In this document: piece after piece, positions 1 through 11,555 of the stretch
Layout: every line of letters starts with the position of its first letter
Numbering within the stretch: the stretch's first letter is position 1
Translations under genes and position numbers: made by a program
Origin: Brassica napus
Taxonomy: Eukaryota > Streptophyta > Magnoliopsida > Brassicales > Brassicaceae
Assembly: GCF_020379485.1 (NCBI RefSeq)
Contig: NC_063435.1
Coordinates: 3,844,001 to 3,908,000 of the forward strand
Direction of reading: 5' to 3'
DNA: 64,000 bases
Notes under the pieces: model-generated
What the model was told of the DNA's origin: nothing
Seen by the model: only the letters and a program-made list of their open reading frames with translations
The model's database searches: none

Positions 1-1548
1 ACTCATTTTCATGCATGCATCACATATGGACCTCCTGTAATATGCCTTTCTAAAATATAGTAGATGTGAATGGCCAGCATGGACAAATGGCTCAGAAAGG
101 GAAAAACACCGAACGTCTACTTTCCTATTTTCATCATGACTTGAATACTTGAACCCATCAGATAATGTTGCACACTCCGAGCAATAGCTTGCAACTCTAA
201 GTTTGTCAACTTCCAACTTGTATAACTCAGTGTCCACGATAAATTTTTTCTTCATGGGAAGATTAGCACATTTTTGATGAAGAAGGAAGCAACATTTCTC
301 ACAAACAAAGACGGAGTCAAATCCAACCGGATCTCTACATGCTTCACATCTTATCCACTCATAAAGGATATTGCCCTTGTGTAACTTTAAAGGGTGTTCG
401 ACATGACTAACATGACTGATCAAGCCATCACTCACCACCTTGTATGGTGTCACATCTTCTATAACATATGGAATCCCTTCTAACTCTACACCATCCCATA
501 CATCACGCTCTATTGCACATCTGGAATGAACTGCATAGTTTGGGCAAACAAAGCAAGAATAAGCCCCATGGTGTTGGCTTATACTTCGGTGACAAACTCC
601 ACATTTTGAATAATCAGGACCAATATGATAAGTGAAAGAAATGCGGTGATCATGACGATTGATGCTGATGACACGGGGCAAGCCAATACACATTCCATGG
701 ACAATAAAATCACACTGGTGACATATATAAGATCCATGATAGTATTGTGTGTCGCGTTTCAGCCCACAAACATCACAAGCATATGAGATTCTCTTAGATA
801 TGCGAAGAAGTTGATGTTGGTGGGTTTTCATATCCTCAACAACAAGGGGAGGTGGTCTTCTGGTGCAACGAAGGCAAGAGGTAAAATCACAAATGAAACA
901 ATGATAACATACATTTCTTGGGTAGTTTGCACATAAAATACAAGTCTTCTCGGCATCATCAGTAAGTGCATCAAAAGCGATTAACTTGAGAGGATGATTC
1001 GAATGACAAGGATGATTTACCTCTTGTGAGAAACGGACGCATTCCACGTGGAAATATACATTGCATTCAATACATAAATAGAACAGTCCATAATTAGACT
1101 CCTTACATACCCCACAGGAAGCTGACACCTCGTTTCCTTTGACGATAAGTGGATGGCTATGACACAAGGGATGTTCGATAACTTGTGGCCATGGTTTCAT
1201 CCCACAAGCTATATCCACCGTGATTTTACATGTAAAGCAAGTATAACGCAGAGGCGGTAGATGTCCCCTACACAAAACACATTGATCTGACGAGTCATCA
1301 TAATTGTTGAGCATGAGAGGATGCTGGGGGTGGGAAGGATGGTTGATCTCCAATGGAGCTTCCGTACATTCTTTATGTAACCAAATCGAACAGCCAAATT
1401 TATTGCAGAAATAAACACCGTACATATTGTCAGTTGTCTGGCAGCCACTGCATCTATGTGAATATGATCCATCAATAGTAAACCGAGCTGAATAGGAAAG
1501 GGGATGCTCGTGAATGTGTGGTTTATATATTGTTGTCGTTGTATCCAT
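1..1548 (-). CDS. DC1-domain (Cys/His-rich C1) protein, 3' end cut by the window edge
   Basis: One uninterrupted minus-strand frame of 516 codons runs from ATG at 1548 to the first base of the window with no stop, so the C-terminus is missing. The protein is a chain of DC1 modules. Repeated blocks such as HEHPLSY, HPSHPQHPL, HPLCHSHPL and HPCHSNHPL are followed by CxxC pairs and closing motifs of the type CxxCxFxxHxxC (for example CIECNVYFHVEC). Roughly seven modules are visible. DC1 proteins are a large plant family whose zinc-binding modules resemble the C1 fold; most have no assigned biochemical role. Arabidopsis members usually run to 600-700 residues in a single exon, so 100-200 residues are probably lost off the edge. 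Position next to H2B suggests the At5g59920/At5g59930/At5g59940 cluster, which includes ULI3, but I cannot say which member. The family is certain, the ortholog is not. Confidence 0.93.
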   Translation of the reverse strand, partial: MDTTTTIYKPHIHEHPLSYSARFTIDGSYSHRCSGCQTTDNMYGVYFCNKFGCSIWLHKECTEAPLEINHPSHPQHPLMLNNYDDSSDQCVLCRGHLPPLRYTCFTCKITVDIACGMKPWPQVIEHPLCHSHPLIVKGNEVSASCGVCKESNYGLFYLCIECNVYFHVECVRFSQEVNHPCHSNHPLKLIAFDALTDDAEKTCILCANYPRNVCYHCFICDFTSCLRCTRRPPPLVVEDMKTHQHQLLRISKRISYACDVCGLKRDTQYYHGSYICHQCDFIVHGMCIGLPRVISINRHDHRISFTYHIGPDYSKCGVCHRSISQHHGAYSCFVCPNYAVHSRCAIERDVWDGVELEGIPYVIEDVTPYKVVSDGLISHVSHVEHPLKLHKGNILYEWIRCEACRDPVGFDSVFVCEKCCFLLHQKCANLPMKKKFIVDTELYKLEVDKLRVASYCSECATLSDGFKYSSHDENRKVDVRCFSLSEPFVHAGHSHLLYFRKAYYRRSICDACMKMS

Positions 1549-2015
1549 GTGTGAATCAATATGTATGCGAATTAAAGAGGGTTGGTAGATGAGGTGAAAA
1601 AATAGGAACCGGAAGACCTCATTTTATGTGTATTTGTTGACTTATAATAAGTGTTAACATCGAGAAGAATTTTTTAAGAACCCTTATCTTTGCAGATAAA
1701 CAAAGAATCACGTTCTGCCTTCGAAATACGGTAATGGCCTATGATCACCTCTCCTATAAAAGAATACGAATAAGATTGCTTTTTTGTAGAGACAAGTATA
1801 AGATTGACTATGATTGAGGTTAAGATTATTTCTGAAAACCTGAAAATATGCTTTCTTTCAGAAACCACAAACAAAAATATGGTTCTCTCATTCAACAAGA
1901 AAAAGATATATGCTTTATTTCTATATTCTATTCTATCTGTTTGAGTTATCTCTGATTCAATTTTCTTGAGGGTATTACTTTGCAGAGAAGAAAATGGGAA
2001 AATATTTATGACTAG
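1549..2015. other. Upstream region of the DC1 gene
   Basis: This AT-rich stretch should hold the promoter and 5' UTR of the DC1 gene. I see no further coding region; short frames here have no recognisable motif. Confidence 0.4.
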
Positions 2016-3264
2016 TCAATACTATTAAAACTGAAGGGCCTTTTTTGAGACCACCTTCAAGTTTTGAAGTATTTACAATTTCATGCCACTGAATTATTTT
2101 TAAACTATGATTTCAATTAAATTATTTTATTTTTTAAATTTCCTTTTATTTAACCATCCTATTTTTTCGAGTCTTTTTCAACGCCTTTATTTAATTTACC
2201 ATGTGTAATCTTACTTTTAATCTCTTTCTGCCATCGTAGATGTATTAAAAAATGTATTCACATAAACAATTATACTTTTCAATCTTTCCATTGCTTAAAC
2301 AATATATTCACGTAAAAAATTGTACAATTAAATCCAGATATCAAGTTACATGAACGATGACATGTTTATTTCATTAACAGAATTCGATTCTGTGTTTGCT
2401 TCAACACCATACATAAGGTTTAAAACCATCTTGAACTGCTATAACGCTCTTTTCCATTGCTTAAACAATATATGGCAGTAACAAATTGTACATTTAAATT
2501 CAGAACATCAAGTACCATCAACGATTACATGTTTATTTTACTACCAGAATTCAATTTGGTGCAAGCTTCACCATTAAACAATATATGTATGGTCGGCGTT
2601 ATGAATGGTTGAAATACTCATGTTTATATATTTGTATGGTTGCATTTTTAGATGTATAGATTGAGATACAGAAGAACCCCTAAACCCCATTTTTTATATT
2701 TATTTCATGAATTTATTTATTAATATTAAGTAGAAAAACTAACAATTGGGTTTAAAAGTACCATCTATGGAATAAACTTTTTCTATACAAAATACCCATA
2801 TTTTGAGAAAAATACGGGATTAAACCACTTTGAAACATACTGGCCAAATTATTGTATTTGCAAATCTGTTTCAAATGCAATTATTAAAAAATAAGATATA
2901 TACATAACCAAAAGCAAAAAAATCGGCAAGTAAATTCATTTGGAAAAATATATATACAAAACAATAAGAATAACTAAATCATAAATATCCGGCCAATCAT
3001 TGTACTTGCATATCTTCAACATATCAATAAGAGAAAATCAAAACAAGAAACCATGAATTTTGGTAACGAAAATATCTATTATAATATACCCAAAAATCTA
3101 ATTTCCCATTAATTTACTAAACTAACTGCATATATTCTCTAACTGTATTGACTAGGAAAACCTAAATCCACGACCTTTATTTTTCCTATATATACTGTCT
3201 TTTAACCTCAAAGCAACACACAATTTCTCAAAACGTTTCTCATAATATGTCTTCCAAGTAAAAG

Positions 3265-3388
3265 ATGGTTTACCTTGATGAGATTAGGCCATGGAAGACG
3301 GGTTGGTCGAAGCCAAAGTCACCACACCTGGAAACCATCCAATGCTGGGCTTGGTGAGAGTTTGGAAATCATATTTGGAGACAAAAAG
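3265..3388 (+). pseudogene. RPA1-like OB-fold exon fragment, frameshifted
   Basis: ATG at 3265 opens the reading MVYLDEIRPWKTGW. It then needs shifts of frame to continue as VEAKV and TWKPSNAGLGESLEIIFG up to GDKK, followed by a GT donor at 3389. This is the layout of the first exon of the RPA70/RPA1-like single-strand-binding proteins that are abundant in Brassicaceae and often associated with Helitrons. The frame breaks within 40 codons, so I read it as a decayed fragment. No convincing downstream exons were found. Confidence 0.5.
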
Positions 3389-4740
3389 GTAATAAAAACA
3401 ATAACATGGAAATTCTGTTAAGTCGTCATAGTTTAAATTCCTAAAATTTTGACCAAATGAAACAATGAATGGATCAAATTAAAACATGTATGGATGTATT
3501 CAGTAAAATACTTATCTTCGTACTGATTGTTTGTAGTTCCTGAAAATGTATGTGTTTTAAATCAAATTATTTTTTAATCTTATAAAAGACAAAATACATT
3601 ATATTTCAATATACTAATAATTGACAGTAACAGTATATATTCTTTCATTCAATACGCACCTGTGAATCTGTGATAGTTTATATATCTATCAATGTTTAAT
3701 GATACAAACTTTTTCATTTGTAGAGATGTTTGTGAACTCCCGTTGCAAACCTCACAATAAAAATAAAAGTAATATATTTTTTTGAAAAATCAGAAGAAAT
3801 TACAGGTGAATATGTAAATATTTAAGTTTTAGAGAATATGTGAATATTCCTTTTAATGAAAGTATAATATATTTTATAAATATTTATTTAATTTCTTATG
3901 GTATAAGAATCTACAATTTTAACAAATGGGACTATTTATTTGTATACCTTTATGTTTGTACGGCTTACACTTTAAAGTTCCATTTTACTGTCATCGCAAC
4001 AAGTTCCCATCTCATCGGAATAAGAAAGAAAATCATCAAACCCAACTTGCAAAACAGATTTAAAAAAAAAGTTAGATCTGAAAATACAAATTATATTTAA
4101 AAGAAATGGATGAAGAGACAAAAAAAGTAACATTGGAATTACCTTTTATGGATCGGATGGAGTTATACTTTCGGAGATTCCATCTTCTTCTGTTTAACCA
4201 AGAGGAACCAGCAGTTAAGAAAAAAATGTTCTTTTATTTCTTCTGTCGAATGAAACCTGAAAAAAAAAATGTAAATCGGTTCATCTAATGGGCTTTTGGT
4301 AAATATGTTTTAATTAAAAATTCTTAAGTAAACCTGTTATTAATGGTGGATTTACGAACATGAAGACAAACCTTTGGAGTTTTTTGTCTGTTGAATCAGC
4401 TCACCACGATTTGAACTTCGATTATATTTAAGCCATCGGAGAGACATGCAAAAAAAAAAAGAAGCTTTCTGTAAGAATTGATTTGAGTCAACTCTCTGTC
4501 AAGGATGAAGAAAATAGGTTAACAATGGGTAACCTTGGAGATGAGACTGAGTCGATTCGTGGAAGACACATATCGTTTGTTGGTTCAATCGCTATTAGAG
4601 AGTTTGTTTTTTTTTTTTTGGAAAACGAAAAGCTGTCTGAAAATGGCAAAAATATCTGGTCTCTATCATGTAAAAGCTATAGAATTTGTGTGGGCTTGGG
4701 CCGATTTTATTGAATTCCTTATGTAACAGAATTTGCTTAA

Positions 4741-4814
4741 CATAAATATCTAAATAACAGCCCATCTTGATAATTTACATAAATATCTAAATAACAGCCC
4801 ATCTTGATAATTTT
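4741..4814. repeat. Two-copy tandem repeat, 37-bp unit
   Basis: The unit beginning CATAAATATCTAAATAACAG at 4741-4777 is repeated at 4778-4814 with at most a terminal mismatch. It lies inside the Helitron-bounded region. Confidence 0.85.
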
Positions 4815-5540
4815 ATGAGCTTAAATATAGTCAAGCCACTTTCTGGCCCATTTAAAAAACAAACCACAATTATGTGCAAATAAAAATAATTAAATTATAA
4901 TTAAGTCAACATTATAATGTATTAATAATATAAACATTAATTTTTCTTAAAAAAACTATAACATTTTTTTAAATTCATTAAAGATAATATACAATAAAGA
5001 TAATTTCATTATGAATATAAAACAAACAATATAATGGTTTATTTATAGTTATATAAAATGTATATAAGTATAATTATTAATTTATAATTTGAATTGGATG
5101 ATATATTTACGTTACATTTTTCAAAAAAAAATTATTATCTTATTATTTTATCGATTTGTGTCATATTTTAAACCGGTCCAACTTGGGACCTCAAAATAAT
5201 ATTGATCATACTATATTCCCAAGTTAAACTTTACCTTAATATAAATATTATAATGTATTCAAAATAATTTATGTATAATTTAAAATCCGAAAGGAATAAA
5301 AATTATAGTTTACCTTGACTTTGAAGTTAATAAATAAGAAATCATATATACTATTAAAGTAGATTGATATATTATCATTATGTCAAAAACTTAGACAATT
5401 TTCTCAATTGTGTGCTCGATTTAAAATTACACATTAAGAAATATAACCTCCTATAAATACAACCCAAACATAAATATTTTCATATAATATTATATAAAAG
5501 GATACAATACCCGCGCTTTGAAGCGCGGGTCAAAATCTAG

Positions 5541-6450
5541 TAAGTTTTAATATTCTTTGTATATCCATGGTTGATATATCTCTGTTTGAAATGTACTTAG
5601 TTATGGTTACAAATTGTCAACAACAAAATGTGAAATATACATGATATACATATTCAAAGGCAGTCGCAAAAGCATTAATAAACTTGAAACAAGCACATAA
5701 ACTCTATTTAAAATACAAAATGTTATATCATCCCAAAGACACCTACGGTACCACTGCATATACTATATAGTATATATAACCCAAGTTATTTGTAAATGCA
5801 GACAAATAGAAATCATAGTAATGAGAATCATACATTGGTTTTCTAGTATTCTGATCATATGATAATAGCCAGTTGTATCTATCCTAGCCAGTTGATTAAA
5901 TTTGTCTTAACTTGATTTCTATTTGTAGCTGAGCTGAGCGGAGCTTTGGTTGGGGTGGGTGGAGATGGTGTGTAGGCGAGTGTAACACTATCGTCCCATT
6001 GACATTTTAAGCTATAATACGGACATCGTCCCATTGACATTTTAAAACTCCACTTCCATAGTTCCATAAGACAAAACGATGGTAAGTTAGGCATGGAGAT
6101 TGCAGATTTGTGATGAGTAAGACCCTACAACTTTAATAAAAACATCTATTAAGTTCTCAAACACAAACCTAAACTCAAACAGGTTAAACACTAACCTAAC
6201 ACACACAATCAACGTTTGTAAATGGATCTAATCTTGAAAAGAAAAAAAGAGCATCTTAAACAAACAAATAAATATCAACTATATATGGAGGGAGGATCGA
6301 ATGCCACAAAAGCAGACAGCAACATTAGAGACAAACAAGGACATGAAAACTGATTTAACAAAAGCAATAGGCACTACATACAAACCGTGAAATTGCAAAT
6401 TTGCAATACTGAAAAAAAACAAGAAAGGAACTCTAATTCAACCCCATAGT
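5541..6450. other. Spacer between Helitron and H2B, including the H2B 3' flank
   Basis: No gene is supported here. The last 100 bp or so should carry the H2B 3' UTR and polyadenylation signals. A minus frame at 5879-6094 has no recognisable content. Confidence 0.4.
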
Positions 6451-6879
6451 CTAGGAACTGGTGAACTTCGTGACAGCCTTGGTCCCTTCCGATACAGCAT
6501 GTTTCGCCAACTCTCCGGGAAGCACAAGCCTAACCGCGGTCTGAATCTCCCTAGAAGTGATGGTGGGCTTCTTGTTGTACCTCGCGAGCTTCGAGGCCTC
6601 ACCAGCGAGCTTCTCGAAGATATCGTTGATGAAGCTGTTCATGATCCCCATGGCCTTGCTCGAGATTCCGATGTCCGGGTGAACCTGCTTCAGGACCTTG
6701 AAGATGTAGATCTTGTACGTCTCCACGCTCTTCTTCTTCATCTTCTTCTTCTTGTCTCCGCCTGCGCCTGCTCCGGCCTCCTTCGGTAGCTTCTTCCCGG
6801 CCTTTGGTTTCTTCTCCGCCGGAGCCTTCTCGGCTTTCGATTTCTCCTCCGCGGGCTTCTTCTCTGCCTTGGGCGCCAT
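6451..6879 (-). CDS. HTB4: Histone H2B
   Basis: Intronless core histone of 142 residues. It has a lysine/alanine-rich N-terminal tail (1-50, with [15 protein letters not shown]), then the H2B fold beginning [19 protein letters not shown] (51-69) and ending in AVTKFTSS. K138 in that tail corresponds to the lysine monoubiquitinated by HUB1/HUB2 in Arabidopsis. The open frame continues upstream to an ATG at 7026, but that ATG lies beyond the TATA box and the extension is not histone-like, so I start at 6879. The length is slightly shorter than the 145-150 residues of many plant H2Bs because of a shorter tail. H2B pairs with H2A in nucleosomes. The gene order next to ADF4/ADF3 and H2A suggests the At5g59910 (HTB4) ortholog; the family is certain, the paralog assignment is by synteny. 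Confidence 0.95.
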   Translation of the reverse strand: MAPKAEKKPAEEKSKAEKAPAEKKPKAGKKLPKEAGAGAGGDKKKKMKKKSVETYKIYIFKVLKQVHPDIGISSKAMGIMNSFINDIFEKLAGEASKLARYNKKPTITSREIQTAVRLVLPGELAKHAVSEGTKAVTKFTSS

Positions 6880-6954
6880 TGATGATTGGAAGTTACGAAT
6901 CTGAGATCGGTTTTGGTTTTTTGCTTGATGTCTGTCTACAATGACTTGATAGAT

Positions 6955-7012
6955 TCTTTTTATATTGATCGTACGGATTGATGTGATTGGATGAAATAGT
7001 TTGACGCGGATC
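6955..7012 (-). promoter_or_regulatory. H2B core promoter with histone octamer
   Basis: Reading leftward toward the gene: the octamer CGCGGATC (plus strand 7005-7012), a reverse CCAAT (ATTGG at 6986-6990) and a TATA box (TATAAAAA on the minus strand, about 6957-6966). The CGCGGATC octamer is the known S-phase element of plant histone promoters. The spacing places the start site near 6930, which supports translation from 6879. Confidence 0.7.
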
Positions 7013-7026
7013 GGTGTGTCAACCAT

Positions 7027-7732
7027 TGGATCTTCTTTTTTTAAATAGAAAGAGATCTACGGTTTAAAAGGAGTCTTAAAAATAAGGAAAGCTCTCACAC
7101 GTGATACCACTTGGTGGCGGGGAATGTTCACGTGTCGAGTTTGGCGCATTTTTAGCTCCTCCTGAAAATTTTCCTTTCCCGCCTCCTCCCGCCTTTCTAC
7201 ATCGGCCCATTTGTTATATTGAATCCAGCCTAAGGCCCATTTAGAATTAGTGAGATCGAGACGTAACCTTCTCAACCCAGACTTGAACCCGACACGTCCG
7301 GTTCTCAACTTTTTTTTCTTTTTTGGTTTGTTGATAACACATACGAATGATACTTTCTATGGTGTGATAAATAAAGCTCCATTGCTTCATACCTGCAGGA
7401 ATGAGATGTTGAGACAACTATTTTGAATGATTCTAGTTGTATAAGTTGAAACATTCCATCACATCTCAATCAGTATTCTCTTACCATTTTTTCATCCACC
7501 ATCTAACAAAGGACGCTCAAAAGGAATCATCTTTATACAAAGGATGCAAACAAACAGCACAAACGTTGGGATATAACTTTCAATATAAGATGAAAACACT
7601 GTTCGGTAACAACGACGCAGAAGACAGACCAGATAAGGATAGAATAAAAGAGCGTTATGTTTTTATAACAGTCACAGGAAACTGTAAGAGCCAAAGAAGC
7701 TTATTCAAAGAGAGAGAGATAATATTTGTTTT
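7027..7732. other. H2B-ADF4 spacer
   Basis: Two ACGTG cores (a CACGTG at about 7098 and CACGTGTC at about 7128) and several GGCCCAT site-II-like motifs (7204-7240) lie upstream of H2B. No coding region is supported. From memory, Arabidopsis has a PPR gene (At5g59900) in this interval; I see no trace of it here. Confidence 0.45.
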
Positions 7733-8746
7733 TTAATTAACCCGGCTTTTGAAAACATCAAGATCCATCTCAGTTGGATCAGTCGCTTGAAGCTCCACTT
7801 GAATTCCATCAAGCTCACGCTTGAACCTGTCCTTGGAGCTCGCGTAGATCATCTTGCTTCTCACCTTCGCTACGTCAGGACACCTTTCGGCAGACCACAA
7901 CATTCAAAAACAATAAATACATGCAAATAATAAGAACAGAGAGATGAGAATCTTCAGTATTTGTTTACCATGCAATGAAGAAAATCTTGCTCTTCTGGCA
8001 ATTCTCCGCGGTGACAAAGTCGAAATCATAAATGGCGTATCGGCACTCTTCAGCAGGGAGGCTAGCAGCAAAGTCCTCGTAGGTTTGAATAGGCTCACCA
8101 ACTTTCTCAACAATCACTTGCTTCTGCTTCTCCTCGATCTTGTAGACAATGAAACGGTGCGTCCTCTTCGCTTTCAGTTCCAGGAACCTTAGCTTGCAGT
8201 CATCATGGACTGCCATTCCCGACGCCGCGTTAGCCTAATAAAATCATCAAAACACAACAAACAAAAAAACAATAAGATTCACAAACTCTTCTCCCACATT
8301 TCCAGATCCATCAAAGCTATGCTTGTAAACGTATCCACACATGACACAACAATGCTAAAAACCAAAGGCTACGAATGGTAACCAGCTTACCGCCCCGCCC
8401 CGCACCGCAGTTAACAGTAACAAAAATCTCTAGATATACCATATATCTATACGTTTTTATAACTGTTAAAACCGCAGAAACAGGCACATAAACTCAACCT
8501 GAAACACGCACGAACACACTAGATTCATCCATGATTCGATTCTAACTAGCGACGAACTACAGTGTTTGTGAATTGTTCGTAGATTTTTTTTAATTTCCTA
8601 GGCTAGATCAGTAGCGTAGATCACGCGCACACACAGAGAATCTAAGAGATCTAATCGGAGAAAACAAATACATGTTCTAGATCTAGTGAGCTAAAGATCG
8701 TAAACAAACGATATGAGAATAAGAAGAAAGATCGGAGATTAACCAT
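7733..8746 (-). CDS. ADF4: Actin-depolymerizing factor, ADF4-like
   Basis: Three coding exons on the minus strand: 8744-8746 (the ATG alone), 7969-8234 and 7733-7883, giving 139 residues, the standard plant ADF length. A first exon that is only the start codon followed by a large intron is the hallmark of subclass I plant ADFs. The protein runs [17 protein letters not shown], contains the actin-binding helix region ([16 protein letters not shown]) and ends FKSRVN. Ser6, the known regulatory phosphorylation site, is present. ADFs bind G- and F-actin and sever or depolymerise filaments in the cytoplasm. The VAKV segment after WCPD matches ADF4 rather than ADF3. The gene lies head-to-tail with the next ADF, as At5g59890/At5g59880 do in Arabidopsis. 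The long first intron (8235-8743) may enhance expression, as reported for related ADF genes. Confidence 0.93.
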
Positions 8747-9518
8747 GGCTGAATCAAGACGATGTCAAAGACTGCTGAAAGGAGACGCAGAGAAGACGAC
8801 GAAGATCTTTTTTCGAATATGAGTCTTTTCTTTTTCCTTTTTGTTCGGCGTTATTTGGAAGCTATATATAATCCTGAATAATTATTAATGTAGAGAAATT
8901 CATTCAACCTACTTTATATATTCTTCTATTTATGCAACTATTACTATATGGTCAGTTTTTTTTTTTTTTTGTGTGTTTGGTCAAACATATAATATGAACT
9001 TGCAACTTTTGTACATGGTCAGCTTATTAGTTTTGTTTTTAGTCAACATCTAATATGAGATATAACTTTATGGTCAGCTTATTATTTTGTTTTAGTCAAC
9101 ATTAGTATATGATTCAAAAAATTGTATTTTTTGCTGAAAAGAATATTAAAGCTTGCATATATGTTCTAAGATTCTAACTTGGTTTTATTCTCATTTTGTT
9201 GCATCAAAAACCTCAAAAGATGCTGCTAGTGATCAAAATCCTTACGTTCTAACTAGGTTTTGTATATTCACCACTAGTCTCACAAACATGCTTAAGACAA
9301 AATGTGCTGATAGGATTCATTTTTTGATAGAGGGTTTAAGGTAAAAGGGCACGAGTCAGATCTCTTGAGTTTTAAGACAACAACACTGTAAGGACCAAAA
9401 TAAAATAACGACAGATAAAAATGAAGCTGTTTTTTGGTTGGTGCCGTCACAGCAAACCTTAAGTAAAAGCATATCACTCGGCAATAGTAGATGAAAGAAG
9501 TTCGATTCAACCGGTTCC
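8747..9518. other. ADF4 promoter and ADF3 3' flank
   Basis: The right part (9350-9518) should hold the ADF3 3' UTR and the left part the ADF4 promoter. Between 8990 and 9110 a motif GTCAGCTTATTA followed by TTTGTTTT and GTCAACAT is repeated twice. No gene is seen. Confidence 0.4.
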
Positions 9519-10440
9519 TCAATTGGCTCGGCTTTTGAAAACGTCGAGATCCATCTCGGTTGGGTCGGTTGCTTGAAGCTCTACTTGAATCCCGTCTAGC
9601 TCTCTCTTGAACCTGTCCTTAGAGCTCGCGTAGATCATCTTGCTTCTCACTCTAGCCGTGTCCGGAGACCTTGGCCAAAACAACAACAATAGATTTCAAG
9701 GAACTGAAGCACGTTATAAATCGGTTTTAGCAGAGAGGGTATGTATGTAAGTTAGTTACCATGCAACGAAGAAGATCTTGCTCTTCTGGCAATTCTCAGC
9801 AGTGACGAAGTCAAAATCGAAAATGGCGTATCGGCATTCATCAGCAGGAAGACTAGCTGCAAAGTCATCATGGGATTGACCAGGCTCGCCGAGTTTCTCA
9901 ACGACCACTTGCTTCTGCTGCTCCTCAATCTTGTAGACGATGAAACGGTATGTCCTCTTGGCCTTCAATTCAAGAAACTTGAGCTTGCAGTCATCGTGGA
10001 CTGCCATTCCTGACGCCGCATTAGCCTGTTGTTACCAACAAAACAAATAAACATTAATCTACAACTCTCTTCAAACACACAAACACATAGACACTAGTAG
10101 ACTCTCCACCCATCTCCTTGAAACAGCTTTCGACTAAAAATCTCTAGTAAAACAAATCAGAAATGAACAATCAAACACTCGATGAATCATCATCGCTGGC
10201 AACGCGCATGATTTCAAAATCAATTGGTTTAATCGAAACTGTCACGCTGGAATAGTAGAGTTTATCGTCCGATTGCTAGCCTAGATCAGTCACTCAGAGC
10301 ATACAAACCCCAGAACATCAGAGATCTCAACCAACAAGTGAATCTATCTCCAGATCTAATCTAATTAAACTTTAGGCGAGAACCGAGATTTGAATAATCA
10401 AAAACGCGAGACGAAGTGGAACTCGAATCGAGCTTACCAT
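9519..10440 (-). CDS. ADF3: Actin-depolymerizing factor, ADF3-like
   Basis: Coding exons 10438-10440 (ATG only), 9760-10025 and 9519-9669 give 139 residues. The sequence matches the neighbouring ADF through most of exon 2 ([20 protein letters not shown]) but has ADF3-type features: [23 protein letters not shown], and DTARVR after the exon 2/3 junction. Exon 3 begins W-S-P-D where most plant ADFs, including the neighbour, have W-C-P-D; this is a conservative change outside the catalytic helix. Ser6 is kept. The two genes are tandem duplicates with identical exon phases, and the pair predates the Brassica-Arabidopsis split. Function as for ADF4: actin filament turnover. Confidence 0.92.
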
Positions 10441-10597
10441 GGCTGAATCAGATTAGCTTCTTGCTGAGGCGAAAGAAGGAGGAGATGATGATGAAGTCTT
10501 TGTGTTTTTCTTCGGTGTGCGTCTTTTCTCTGCCTTTTCGTCGGCTTTCTGCGGAAGCCTATTAGTCCGAATGATTATATGTTTGAGGTTTTTAATT

Positions 10598-11391
10598 GGT
10601 CAATTGTCAATAATAGCACATTTTGAAGTTTATATCTCAAAAATAACACTAAAAAGACAAAATCACAAAAATGACATTCATTAATGGGTAAAATATCTCT
10701 AATACTTTTGGTTTAAAATTAAATAAAAAAACAAAAATAAATAAAAATAAATAAAAAAAATGAAAAAAAAAAAAATTTATAGTTTCAGATTATTAGTCCG
10801 ATTGGTAATGGCTGTAGTTTTAAATATTTTGCTGTAGAAAAAAATCTGTAGACTTTTTGCTGTAGCTTTAGATTTTATTGCTGTGGAATTTTATTGAAGC
10901 ACTAAAAAATTGCTTTGGATATTTGGCTCTGCAGAGCACTTGTACAGCTGTAGGATATTTTAAGAGCTGTGGTTTCAAAAAAAAATCTAAAGCTTGATTG
11001 CTCTAAATTTGGTGCTGTGGAAATAAATAGGGCTGTGGACAGCACCTACAGCAACTACCAATCACCCCCTATATGTTTTCAGATTCGAAATTTTTATAAA
11101 ATTTTTTTTGAAATTTTTTTTTTTTTCAAATTTTTTTTTATAATTTAAAAATACTTTTTGAAACTGTTTTAAAAATTTTTATTTTTAATTTAGTATTTAT
11201 TTTTTATAAACTTTTAAACCCTAATTCCAAAACCCCACCCTTTAACTCTAAACCCTAAGCTTTGGATTAATTAACCCAAGGGGTATAAATGTATATTTAC
11301 CTCTTTAATAAAACATATTTTTGTGACTTTGAGCCTTGAGTGCTACTTTGGGAACAAAAACTTGATTTAGTGCTATTCTAGTCTTTTTCTC
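10598..11391. mobile_element. Non-autonomous Mutator-like (MULE-type) element
   Basis: A 794-bp element is bounded by a perfect 9-bp direct repeat TTTTTAATT (10589-10597 and 11392-11400), the size expected for a Mutator-type target duplication. The ends are imperfect inverted repeats about 100 bp long, sharing AATAGCAC, TCACAAAAAT and GGTAAATAT-like blocks in the same order. No transposase ORF. A second, GC-richer element is nested inside (about 10797-11070). Confidence 0.65.
10797..11070. repeat. Nested hAT-like MITE
   Basis: The two ends are inverted copies (GATTGGTAATGGCTGTAG at the left, GATTGGTAGTTGCTGTAGG read from the right), and the interior is packed with GCTGTAG/GCTGTGG repeats. 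This matches the style of Brassicaceae hAT MITEs. No clean 8-bp target duplication was found, so the class is tentative. Confidence 0.45.
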
Positions 11392-11555
11392 TTTTTAATT
11401 AGCACCAACACTTTTGATTTTTCCTGTTTTACAACTAATTAATTTACTTATTTAAAGGCTTATGTATAAAAGCATAATTTTCATAAAAATGATTAAATAT
11501 AAGGACTGATAATCAAATAAATACTTATTTAATGAATTATAGCTTTATAAGTTTA

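Larger units (their letters stand above)
2016..5540 (+). mobile_element. Helitron-bounded region (5' end uncertain)
   Basis: The right edge is a clear Helitron 3' end. A GC-rich hairpin (CCCGCGCTT / AAGCGCGGG, about 5509-5530) is followed by a short spacer and CTAG at 5537-5540, with a T after it, as expected for insertion between A and T. Two 5' starts are possible. TC at 2016 is followed by AATACTATTAAAACTG, which would give a 3.5-kb element that encloses the RPA1-like fragment at 3265. TC at 5342, preceded by A and followed by ATATATACTATTAAAG, would give a tiny element of about 200 bp. Both match the TC..TATTAAA start common in Brassicaceae Helitrons, so the interval may be nested. No Rep/helicase ORF is visible, so it is non-autonomous or decayed. 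Confidence 0.6.

Noticed and set aside
1209..1559. Minus-strand open frame of 116 codons
   Set aside because: Out-of-frame shadow of the DC1 gene, which reads continuously in another frame.
6880..7026. In-frame 49-codon N-terminal extension of H2B
   Set aside because: It lies upstream of the TATA box region and is not histone-like; the MAPKAEKK start at 6879 matches the family.
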